Below, piece after piece: positions 55,851 to 64,000 of a stretch of 64,000 nt of DNA. How positions within the stretch are numbered: the first letter of the stretch is position 1; the number at the start of each line of letters is the position of its first letter. The stretch is from Ureibacillus aquaedulcis (GTDB lineage: Bacteria; Bacillota; Bacilli; Bacillales_A; Planococcaceae). The DNA lies in the NCBI RefSeq assembly GCF_030418165.1, contig NZ_JAUHTQ010000001.1, forward strand, positions 372,001 to 436,000, in the 5' to 3' direction. A program made the position numbers and the translations under genes. The notes under the pieces were generated by a model. It was not told the DNA's origin and did no database searches. It was given only the letters and a program-made list of their open reading frames with translations.

Positions 55851-56382
55851 TAGCTGACGGTGCTGGCTCCTCAGGAAAGTAGAAAACGCCTGAGGATTAG
55901 AAAAAACTTGGCTGATTAGGAAGGATTTTGGCAATCGACCTTAGTTGCACTTATGTAGACTAGGAAAGAATTTGCCTTTCATAGTCTGCCAAAAAGCGTC
56001 CTTTTGTCGGCCAGTTGTTGGGGGGGGGTCACACGATGTGAGTCATGTCGACGATGCAACAGGATGTTGCGTTTTCGTCGACGCGTAGCTGGGCGAGCAC
56101 CTTTCGCTTTTAATGTCTAGCTGCAGGTGCTAGCTCCTCGACAACTTCAGAATCGCCCGCAAGGATTAGAAAACTTGGCTGATTGGAAAGGATTTTGGCA
56201 ATCAGCCTTAGTTGCCCTTATGCAGACTAGGAAAGAATTTGCCTTTCCTAGTCTGCCAAAAAGCGTCCTTTTGTCGATTATTACAGTTGTTGGGGGTCAC
56301 ACGATGTGAGTCATGTCGACGATGCAACAGGATGTTGCGTTTTCGTCGACGCGTAGCTGGGCAAGCACCTTTCGCTTTTTTA
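55849..56382. repeat. Tandem duplication of a 267-bp intergenic element
   Basis: Copy 1 (55849-56115) and copy 2 (56116-56382) are about 90% alike over most of their length. Both begin TCTAGCTG-C/A-GGTGCT and end in GCACCTTTCGCTTTT. Each contains an inverted repeat GACTAGGAAAG/CTTTCCTAGTC (one mismatch in copy 1), a GTCACACGATGTGAG segment, and a CGACG-GCAAC / GTTGC-CGTCG fold. Copy 1 has a run of nine Gs near 56020 where copy 2 has five. Short open frames here (for example from 56127) have no ribosome-binding sites and are not genes. Confidence 0.85.
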
Positions 56383-56401
56383 GTTTGTCGATAAGTTAAA
56401 T

Positions 56402-56431
56402 GCCTTTAGCGAAGAGCTAAAGGCATTTTTG
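56402..56431 (+). terminator. Hairpin terminator before the small membrane protein gene
   Basis: TGCCTTTAGC (56401-56410) pairs with GCTAAAGGCA (56416-56425) around GAAGA, followed by TTTTTG. Confidence 0.75.
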
Positions 56432-56473
56432 TGTTCATAAATGAATATTTAGTTATTAAAGGGGATGATGGAC

Positions 56474-57900
<1,427 letters not shown>

Positions 57901-57959
57901 TTTCAATTCGTTATACTGCGATTTAACACAGCGCTTTAATGGAACATTTGCAATTTCAT

Positions 57960-58429
57960 TTCCGAAATAGTATATAAAAAATCATATACAAAAACAGTTT
58001 CAAAAGCAAATTTTATTTTCTTATTAATTTTGAATGAAATGGCTGATCTTTGGGTATTAATTGTAACGTAAAAGAAATTATTTTCTTTTCCTGAAAACTT
58101 TGTAAACTGAAGCTGTAATTAACAGAAAGTTGTGATTCTTCTCGATTAATGTCGACTAATTGAGAATTTGCTATATCACAATTATATAGGTTTACTTCAA
58201 GCGACTAAAGGGAATATAACCCGTGTACTATAACAAAAATATGAAATTTACGTATGAAACAGAAGAAAAAAGGATAATTAATATTGCGTTTACTATCTTT
58301 TTTATATGTAAGCTATATCCAAAAGCCTAAGATTATTGTATAATTAATTCATTGATTTAATTAAACTAATTCTAAATTAATAAAAACTTGATTATAGATC
58401 ACATCATAGCTCGGAAAGGAAGTGTAATA
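57960..58429. other. Long AT-rich region upstream of spx
   Basis: About 470 bp lie between the trpS leader and spx. A TATAAT at 58339-58344 is a candidate -10, giving a leader of about 80 nt. Spx genes usually have several promoters; I cannot resolve others. No open frame with an SD is seen. Confidence 0.4.
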
Positions 58430-58828
58430 ATGATTGTAACATTATTTACATCACCAAGTTGTACATCATGCAGAAAAGCAAAAGCATGGCTGGAAGAACA
58501 TGAAATTGCTTATCGCGAACGAAATATTTTTTCTGAACCATTAACAATCAGTGAAATAAAAGAAATATTGAGAATGACAGAAGATGGAACCGATGAAATT
58601 ATCTCAACTCGTTCTAAAATATTCCAAAAATTAAATGTAGATGTTGAAAGTTTACCGCTTCAACAATTATACGAGTTAATTCAAGAGTACCCTGGATTAC
58701 TTCGCCGTCCAATCATTCTAGACGAAAAACGTCTACAAGTTGGGTATAATGAAGATGAGATTCGACGATTCTTACCTAGAAAAGTTCGAGCATTCCAACT
58801 ACTCGAAGCGCAAAAAATGGTTAATTAA
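58430..58828 (+). CDS. spxA: Thiol-stress regulator Spx
   Basis: ArsC-like protein that binds the RNA polymerase alpha C-terminal domain and redirects transcription under disulfide stress. 132 residues from ATG 58430 (SD GGAAAGGAAG); the frame is open 14 codons upstream without an SD. The redox switch CTSC is at Cys 11 and 14, and the RPI segment (LLRRPIILD) near residue 92 matches Spx. It sits directly before mecA and coiA as in B. subtilis. Normally degraded by ClpXP with YjbH, whose gene should lie just beyond the right edge. Confidence 0.96.
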   Translation: MIVTLFTSPSCTSCRKAKAWLEEHEIAYRERNIFSEPLTISEIKEILRMTEDGTDEIISTRSKIFQKLNVDVESLPLQQLYELIQEYPGLLRRPIILDEKRLQVGYNEDEIRRFLPRKVRAFQLLEAQKMVN

Positions 58829-58858
58829 TCATTTCTAGGAATATTCTTGAGAGTATAT

Positions 58859-58900
58859 CGATAAAATCCATTATCACTGGATTTTATCGTTTTTATTTTT
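58859..58900 (+). terminator. Terminator after spx
   Basis: CGATAAAATCCA (58859-58870) pairs perfectly with TGGATTTTATCG (58878-58889), then TTTTTATTTTT. Confidence 0.95.
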
Positions 58901-59297
58901 TATTAGCTTTTACCTGCCTAGAAGTGAAAGCATTAGTTTCCAAAGATTATATCAGTTTTTTATTCCAGTATGATGATTACATATTTTTAGAAGATTAGGG
59001 ATAAAATTTACTCTGTATTTGCTCATTTTTGAATGCTTTATACTTGATTTCACACGCTTTGTCATCTACAATTTCAATATTCAATTTATTTTATTTTGCA
59101 GTGTTTTTTTCTTTTCATTTTATATAGGTAATCATACAATAGAATTATAGAATAAAGCATAGATATATAGAAAAATGATTTATTCTTTAACCTGTATGAC
59201 GGTTTTGAATTGTTTGGTTAAACTTCAGCAATCCAAAACATACTAAGGACGCTTTCTTTGTTTTTCAACGAATGACTGTGAAGGGAGTTGAAGTCTA
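58901..59297. other. AT-rich gap between spx and mecA
   Basis: About 400 bp, very AT-rich, no open frame with an SD and no clear hairpin. The mecA promoter probably lies in the TACAAT/TAGAAT cluster around 59137-59152. Confidence 0.4.
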
Positions 59298-59948
59298 ATG
59301 GACATCGAACGCGTAAACGAAAATACAATAAAGCTCTTTATTACTTACCGTGATATTGAGGACCGTGGTTATAGCCGCGAAGAAATTTGGTACAACAGAG
59401 CAAAAGGGGAAGAACTTTTCTGGGATATGATTGGCGAAATTAATACAGAAGATTACTTCGACCTTGATGGACCAATTTGGATTCATGTAAATGCTTCGGA
59501 ACATGGCCTTGAAGTAATAGTAACAAGAGCTAATATAAATTCAGATGGGGATTCCAACTCTTTGCTATCTAGTTTTGAGGAGCATCGAGATGCAGCACAT
59601 AAAAATCTAGATGAATCTATTTTTGATACCTACGATGATGAGGATATAAACCATCCGGGTCTCAATAATATATCTCTTTATAAATTTAGGGACATTGATG
59701 AAATTATCCCTGTTGCAAACCGTTTAGTGCAGTTTGGGTTACAATCTTCGCTGTACAAATATGAGAAACACTATTTCCTGGCAGTTGATTTCTCGAATGT
59801 TGAGGAAAACACGGAACGGCAAAATATCCGTTCGATCATCAATGAGTACCTAACTGCTTCCAAAATGACTATTTATCGTATACAGGAATATGGCGAAACA
59901 ATTATGGAACAAGATTGTTTTGAAACAGTCATCGAATATTTTGCATAA
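59298..59948 (+). CDS. mecA: ClpC adaptor protein MecA
   Basis: Adaptor that feeds ComK to ClpCP and promotes ClpC assembly. 216 residues: N-terminal target-binding domain (MDIERVNENTIKLFITYRDI), an acidic linker (about 85-125), and a C-terminal ClpC-binding domain (about 130-216) ending EQDCFETVIEYFA. SD GAAGGGAG precedes ATG 59298. ComK itself is encoded 54 kb away in this window. Confidence 0.97.
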   Translation: MDIERVNENTIKLFITYRDIEDRGYSREEIWYNRAKGEELFWDMIGEINTEDYFDLDGPIWIHVNASEHGLEVIVTRANINSDGDSNSLLSSFEEHRDAAHKNLDESIFDTYDDEDINHPGLNNISLYKFRDIDEIIPVANRLVQFGLQSSLYKYEKHYFLAVDFSNVEENTERQNIRSIINEYLTASKMTIYRIQEYGETIMEQDCFETVIEYFA

Positions 59949-60022
59949 GTTAGGGAATCTTTAACTAATAAGGTTTATCGAGCTATAAATGGTTACCTAA
60001 TTGACCATTAAAACAATAAAAC

Positions 60023-60056
60023 GAGGTGTCTTTCTCAAAAGGCATCTCTTTTTTTG
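60023..60056 (+). terminator. Terminator after mecA
   Basis: GAGGTGTCTT (60023-60032) pairs with AAGGCATCTC (60039-60048) with two G-U pairs, followed by seven Ts. Confidence 0.85.
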
Positions 60057-60153
60057 TTCCTAAAAAGCCTCAAAAGATAAGTTTGCCTGTTTTTTCCAAA
60101 TTGAGTTGAATTTTCAATCTATCCAATTTAGAATAAACGTAAGGAGGTATCTT

Positions 60154-61278
60154 ATGCTTGTAGCCCATACAGAACTAAATAAGCCCTTTATCTTACATTC
60201 AAGCATACCTCTGGCAACATTACATCAGCTCCGTAAAACAGAGAAATTTTATTGCCCTCTATGCAAACAGCAATTATTATTTAAAATTGGTTCATTAAAA
60301 ATTCCCCATTTTGCTCATTCTTCATTAAGTAATTGTGAAAATCTGTTCTCAGATAGAGAATCCGAGACACATCTTAAAGGTAAGGAGCAATTATACAGCT
60401 TATTTAGAGCGTTGGAATTGGATGCCCAATTAGAAGCCTATTTACCAAGTATTCAACAGCGACCGGACATCTTATTGGAACGGACTACAAATCAGCCACT
60501 GGCGATTGAATTTCAATGCAGTCCAATCTCGATAGAAAAATTAATGGATCGCAATAACGGTTACAAGCGTGAAGGCATTTCTCCTATCTGGATTCCTAAT
60601 ACGCCCGACAAAATTGTGAAAAAAGGTATTCAAAAAATTTCAATTAGCAAAAACTATCAATTGTTTAAACAGAACACGAAACACCATCCATATCTTATGA
60701 CATACAATCCGAAAGTGCGACAATTTTTTTATCTCTCCAATTTACTCTACTTACATGGAAATCGTTTTATCTCAAAAGTACAAACCATACCATTAACAAG
60801 TCAAAAGTTCCCATTCTATTTACCAAAACCTATAACGAAAGAGGAATTCGAGCAATTCTGGCTAATCTATCAACAAACGAAACATAACTATTTGCAATCG
60901 AGAGTACTATTAAATAGAAGCGGTGTGAACGATCTGCTTTTAAGAAGTGCTTATGAACTGCGTATGAATTTGCACTCATTGCCAAATTATATTGGTATAC
61001 CTCTTAAAGGAAGTGAAGGATTAGAAGTATTTTCGGTTGATTGGCAGCTTGCACTATTTTACTTTATCCATACCACCAAGATCGAACTCTGTCATATAAA
61101 AGGGCAAACAGTTTATTACTTTTTAAATTGGGCAAGGCTACCGGAAACGAGAATTGCCTATCAGGTGGTTTACAATTATTGCAGTTTCCTTGAAAAGTTA
61201 TCAATTCATCATTCCTATCAAACTATTGATGATGAAAAATTATTAGAGGTATTATATAACCAATTTCTTGCAATGTAG
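60154..61278 (+). CDS. coiA: Competence protein CoiA
   Basis: Transformation protein with a PD-(D/E)xK-type nuclease domain, thought to aid recombination of incoming DNA. 374 residues from ATG 60154 (SD AAGGAGG). An N-terminal zinc-binding-like segment CPLC (about residues 36-39) with later His/Cys (PHFAHSSLSNC) precedes the nuclease core with Asp in QRPDILLER and the ExQ motif in AIEFQCSPIS near residue 128. AAAA-GATAA-GTTT at 60072-60084 is close to one ComK AT-box (one mismatch), but I see no clear second box, so ComK control is only suggested. Confidence 0.92.
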   Translation: MLVAHTELNKPFILHSSIPLATLHQLRKTEKFYCPLCKQQLLFKIGSLKIPHFAHSSLSNCENLFSDRESETHLKGKEQLYSLFRALELDAQLEAYLPSIQQRPDILLERTTNQPLAIEFQCSPISIEKLMDRNNGYKREGISPIWIPNTPDKIVKKGIQKISISKNYQLFKQNTKHHPYLMTYNPKVRQFFYLSNLLYLHGNRFISKVQTIPLTSQKFPFYLPKPITKEEFEQFWLIYQQTKHNYLQSRVLLNRSGVNDLLLRSAYELRMNLHSLPNYIGIPLKGSEGLEVFSVDWQLALFYFIHTTKIELCHIKGQTVYYFLNWARLPETRIAYQVVYNYCSFLEKLSIHHSYQTIDDEKLLEVLYNQFLAM

Positions 61279-61345
61279 ACGAAATATTGAGAAAATAAAC
61301 ATGTTATTCGAACTTCGAAATAAACGGTAACGGAGGTTTTTTAAA

Positions 61346-63151
61346 ATGGCGAAAAAGGTATTAACTCGTGAAGAAGTACCTGTAGAACTAACATGGGATT
61401 TGGAGGGTATTTTCCAATCCGATGAAGCATGGGAACTAGAATTTAAGGAAATTGAAAAGCTCATTCCAGAGGCAGAAAAGTTTAAAGGCCAAGTTGCCCA
61501 AGGAGCCAAAAACTTATACGATACATTACAATTCAGCGATAAATTATCAGAACGCTTTGGAAGACTATACGTGTACAGCCATTTGAAGCATGATCAGGAT
61601 ACAACAAATGGGAAGTATCAGGCTATGGATAGCAGAGTAAGATCATTAGGAGCAAAGTTTTCTGCTGCATGGTCATTTGTTACGCCTGAGATTCTTTCAA
61701 TTGATGAGGAAACAATCAAAAATTATATTAATGAATATGAGCCTCTAAGTTTATACAATCAAATGCTGACGGAATTAAACTTGCAACGTCCCCATATCTT
61801 ATCGGCTGACAAGGAAGAGTTGCTTGCACAAATGTCGGAAGTAACAGGAGCATCAGGGAATACATTTAGTGCATTAAATAATGCGGACCTGGAGTTCCCG
61901 AAAGTTAAAAATGATAAAGGGGAAGAAATCCAGCTAACGCATGGCAACTATGTTACGTTTTTAGAAAGCGATCAACGAGAAGTTAGAGAAAGTGCATTTA
62001 AAGCAATGTACCAAACATACGGCAAATTTCAAAATACGTTTGCCACAACATTATCAGGGAACGTAAAAGCTCATAATGTAAGGGCGAAAATTCGTAAGTA
62101 TGAATCAGCACGACAAAGTGCCATGAGCAATAACTATATTCCAGAAAAAGTTTACGATCAACTAATCTCAACGATTCATGAATTTTTGCCAGTCCTACAC
62201 CGTTACGTTTCATTAAGAAAAAAGGTTTTAGGTTTAGATGAATTACACATGTACGATCTATTTACACCTCTCGTAAAAGAAGTAAAAGTGGATATGCCTT
62301 ACGAGGAAGCAAAAGAAATTATGGTGAAGAGTTTTGAGCCGCTTGGTGCAGAATATCAAGCAAATGTACAAAAAGGGTTAGATAGCCGCTGGGTTGATGT
62401 ACTTGAAAACAAAGGAAAACGCAGTGGTGCTTATTCTTCAGGCACATTTGGTACAAACCCATTCATTTTAATGAACTGGCAAGACAACTTAAATAACCTG
62501 TTTACTTTAGCCCACGAATTTGGCCATAGTATGCATAGCTACCTTACTCGTCAAAACCAGCCATATCCGTATGCAAGCTATTCTATTTTTGTAGCTGAGG
62601 TTGCCTCAACTTGCAATGAAGAATTATTATTTGATTATCTACTGAAAACAAGTGAGGATGCACAACAAAAAATTTACTTATTAAATCACTGGTTAGATGG
62701 ATTCCGCAGCACGGTATTCCGTCAAACGATGTTTGCTGAATTTGAACATATTATCCACGAACTTGACGGTAATGGAGAAGCATTGACTGCAGAGCGTTTA
62801 ACGGAAATCTACTACGATTTAAATAAACAATACTTCGGCGAAGAAATGACGGTAGATGAGGAAATCGGTTTGGAATGGGCTAGAATCCCTCATTTCTATT
62901 ACAATTACTATGTATACCAATACGCTACTGGCCAAAGTGCAGCTACTGCACTAAGCAAGCAAATTCTAGAAGAAGGCCAACCTGCTGTTGAACGCTATCT
63001 CAACAATTTCCTGAAAGCGGGTTGCTCGGACTTCCCAATCGAAGTATTAAAAGCTGCAGGTGTCGACATGGAATCACCTGCACCGATTCAAGAAGCATGT
63101 AAAGTCTTCGAAGAGCGATTAAGTGAACTTGAAGCATTACTACTGAAATAA
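61346..63151 (+). CDS. pepF: Oligoendopeptidase F
   Basis: Cytoplasmic zinc metallopeptidase (M3 family) cleaving short peptides. 601 residues, usual length. The zinc motif HEFGHSMHSY is near residue 388 with the third ligand Glu in FVAEVASTCNEELL about 25 residues later. SD ACGGAGG precedes ATG 61346. In B. subtilis the gene is yjbG, following coiA as here, with yjbH next. Confidence 0.96.
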   Translation: MAKKVLTREEVPVELTWDLEGIFQSDEAWELEFKEIEKLIPEAEKFKGQVAQGAKNLYDTLQFSDKLSERFGRLYVYSHLKHDQDTTNGKYQAMDSRVRSLGAKFSAAWSFVTPEILSIDEETIKNYINEYEPLSLYNQMLTELNLQRPHILSADKEELLAQMSEVTGASGNTFSALNNADLEFPKVKNDKGEEIQLTHGNYVTFLESDQREVRESAFKAMYQTYGKFQNTFATTLSGNVKAHNVRAKIRKYESARQSAMSNNYIPEKVYDQLISTIHEFLPVLHRYVSLRKKVLGLDELHMYDLFTPLVKEVKVDMPYEEAKEIMVKSFEPLGAEYQANVQKGLDSRWVDVLENKGKRSGAYSSGTFGTNPFILMNWQDNLNNLFTLAHEFGHSMHSYLTRQNQPYPYASYSIFVAEVASTCNEELLFDYLLKTSEDAQQKIYLLNHWLDGFRSTVFRQTMFAEFEHIIHELDGNGEALTAERLTEIYYDLNKQYFGEEMTVDEEIGLEWARIPHFYYNYYVYQYATGQSAATALSKQILEEGQPAVERYLNNFLKAGCSDFPIEVLKAAGVDMESPAPIQEACKVFEERLSELEALLLK

Positions 63152-63165
63152 GGTGACTATATTTA

Positions 63166-63207
63166 CAAAAACTCCACAGTGATCTTTAGCTGTGGAGTTT
63201 TTTCTTT
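63166..63207 (+). terminator. Terminator after pepF
   Basis: AAAAACTCCACAG (63166-63178) pairs with CTGTGGAGTTTTT (63189-63201), then TCTTTT. Confidence 0.93.
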
Positions 63208-63311
63208 TCATGGACATTATAAGTTATAGGAAACAGGCTTGTTAGTATTGAATGAAAAGTGAGGAATGGAGGAGTCCGCAGTAGGATTTAAGATTCAGGG
63301 AATGTATCGAG

Positions 63312-63545
63312 GACAATAGAAGGGGAAGGCAGCTTCGAGAAGGGAGCTCAGGGACAATAGAAGTAGAAAAGTAGTTTTTTACAAGTCCATGAGAAGAGAA
63401 CTCGTGGGCAATAGAAGAAGAAAGGTAAGGTTATAAGTCCCCGAACAGCAAGCTCGTGGACAACAAAAAGGAAAAGTAACTTTAAAAGTCCGCAAGTAGC
63501 ACAGTAACTGGTCAACAAAAGCAGAAAGCAGCATTACTGTTCCTC
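63312..63545. repeat. Tandem repeat array D, mostly 52-bp period (about 5 units)
   Basis: The landmark (G)CAATAG/CAACAA occurs at 63314, 63355, 63409, 63461 and 63513, giving spacings of 41, 54, 52 and 52 bp. Units share AAGTCC-G-A-AGCA-GCTCGTGG and a purine-rich GAAGNAGAAAGTA stretch. The strand composition is strongly purine-biased. It is a different sequence family from arrays A and C but has the same dominant period. No reading frame spans it. Confidence 0.7.
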
Positions 63546-63793
63546 GAAAATAATATCTAGTACATCAGCAAATCTAGTACAGTGTAAAAAAACATAACTC
63601 TAAGCTTATAAAAGGACAACAGCATATAATCTCTTGCCCTAAGAAGTTGTTATAATTTTAATAGCAATTTTGTATTCAATTTCATGTTGTTGTTTCACAA
63701 TCTTGCCTACCTTAGAAAGAACCCTGCCTAGATGAATGAGTGTTAATGCCTATAATTAAATATGTTTATTGAAAACGGTTACTATTTGACGAA
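63546..63793. other. AT-rich gap before roxS
   Basis: No open frame with an SD and no strong hairpin is visible between the repeat array and the roxS promoter region. Confidence 0.4.
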
Positions 63794-63867
63794 TTTGTGA
63801 AACTATTTTCATAGTGTTGCATAGATAATTATTCCGTGATAAAGTAAATACGTGAAATAAATCACAT
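63794..63867 (+). promoter_or_regulatory. roxS promoter with Rex-like operator and ResD-like motif
   Basis: -35 TTGCAT (63817-63822), 17-bp spacer and -10 TAAAGT (63840-63845). CGTGA-AATAAA-TCACA (63851-63866) is a dyad of the TGTGA-N6-TCACA class, fitting a Rex (or less likely Fnr) operator over the transcription start. TTTGTGAA at 63794-63801, upstream of the -35, resembles a ResD contact. Both regulators are known for RoxS/RsaE in other Bacillales. Confidence 0.6.
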
Positions 63868-63951
63868 AACAAACATACACCCCTTTGTTTGAACGTGAAC
63901 ATTTCTCCCATCCCCTTTGAAGAGGCGTCAGTCGATGACGTCTCTTTTTTA
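63853..63951 (+). ncRNA. roxS: RoxS/RsaE-type small regulatory RNA
   Basis: Redox-related trans-acting sRNA of about 100 nt. I recognise the conserved RsaE/RoxS core: AATCACATAACAAAC, an apical C-rich loop closed by CAAAC/GTTTG with ACCCCTTTG (63879-63887), the single-stranded TTTCTCCCATCCCCTTTG (63902-63919), and a terminator stem AGAGGCGTCA/TGACGTCTCT (63921-63945) with a U-run. The C-rich segments pair with SD regions of metabolic mRNAs in B. subtilis and S. aureus. In B. subtilis the RNA lies beside yjbH, and here it follows pepF (yjbG), in keeping with that position. Confidence 0.88.
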
Positions 63952-64000
63952 TGTTCATAGCATTTTTGCTTAATATAATTAAAAAACTTCCCCCGTTTAA

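Noticed and set aside
56127-56394. Short open frames inside the 267-bp repeats
   Set aside because: No ribosome-binding sites, and the frames are not preserved between the two copies because of indels.
63823-63839. Fur box in the roxS promoter spacer (AGATAAT-T-ATT)
   Set aside because: Only one half-site matches the TGATAAT-N-ATTATCA consensus.
63851-63866. Dyad over the roxS start considered as an Fnr activation site
   Set aside because: The location covers the transcription start rather than about -41, so repression by Rex is the better reading.

Overview
The window is a low-GC Firmicutes chromosome segment. Gene content and gene order fit a Planococcaceae (Lysinibacillus/Solibacillus-like) member of the Bacillales: secA-prfB, comK beside a YhjD-like gene, uvrBA, ftsEX-ctpB-minJ, addBA, yisK-yisL, a DegV/yitU/yitV/yitW block, fabHF, trpS with a T-box, spx, mecA, coiA and pepF. 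Start codons are often TTG or GTG with strong GGAGG-type Shine-Dalgarno (SD) sequences. I see no tRNA, rRNA, insertion sequence, prophage or CRISPR. This is mostly core chromosome with a few accessory insertions.

Layout. 1-5.3 kb: 3' part of secA, prfB with its programmed +1 frameshift, a YhjD-like gene with a LexA-like box, convergent comK, and a small IDEAL-domain gene. 5.3-10.6 kb: an accessory catabolic cassette (LacI-type regulator, permease, aldehyde dehydrogenase, iron-type alcohol dehydrogenase) with an elaborate palindromic control region. 10.8-17.1 kb: uvrB-uvrA and a DUF4097 (YvlB-like) gene. 17.5-24.2 kb: division and envelope genes (ftsE, ftsX, an M23 peptidase with coiled coil, a TlpA/ResA-like thioredoxin, ctpB, minJ). 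24.5-26.6 kb: azlCD and a TVP38/TMEM64 protein. 26.7-34 kb: addB-addA. 34-39 kb: DUF418 protein, FAH-family enzyme, yisL, and a membrane-anchored amylase-fold protein that appears to have lost its catalytic residues. 39-45 kb: oligopeptide ABC transporter (D-F-B-C-A order) with a CodY-like box. 45-48.3 kb: DegV, HAD phosphatase, esterase, DUF59 protein. 48.7-53.4 kb: Zn-alcohol dehydrogenase, Fnr-type regulator, an N-domain-less ClpB under a CtsR box, and a DUF2929 protein. 53.5-57.9 kb: fabH-fabF with a FapR-like box, a tandem 267-bp repeat, and trpS with a T-box leader. 58-64 kb: spx, mecA, coiA, pepF, and a RoxS/RsaE small RNA near the right edge.

The genes form several stress and competence circuits: ComK, its MecA adaptor, CoiA and Spx; the LexA-type repair genes uvrBA and addAB; CtsR-controlled ClpB; and redox regulators (Fnr, a RoxS sRNA with a Rex-like operator).

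The most unusual signal is not a gene. At least four intergenic gaps (17.2, 37.0, 48.4 and 63.4 kb) carry degenerate tandem arrays whose units repeat every 52 bp. Two of the arrays are clearly one sequence family; the other two differ in sequence but share the period. A separate 267-bp element is duplicated in tandem after fabF. These repeats, the apparently dead amylase with its double-hairpin leader, and the catabolic cassette of unknown substrate are the best candidates for follow-up.
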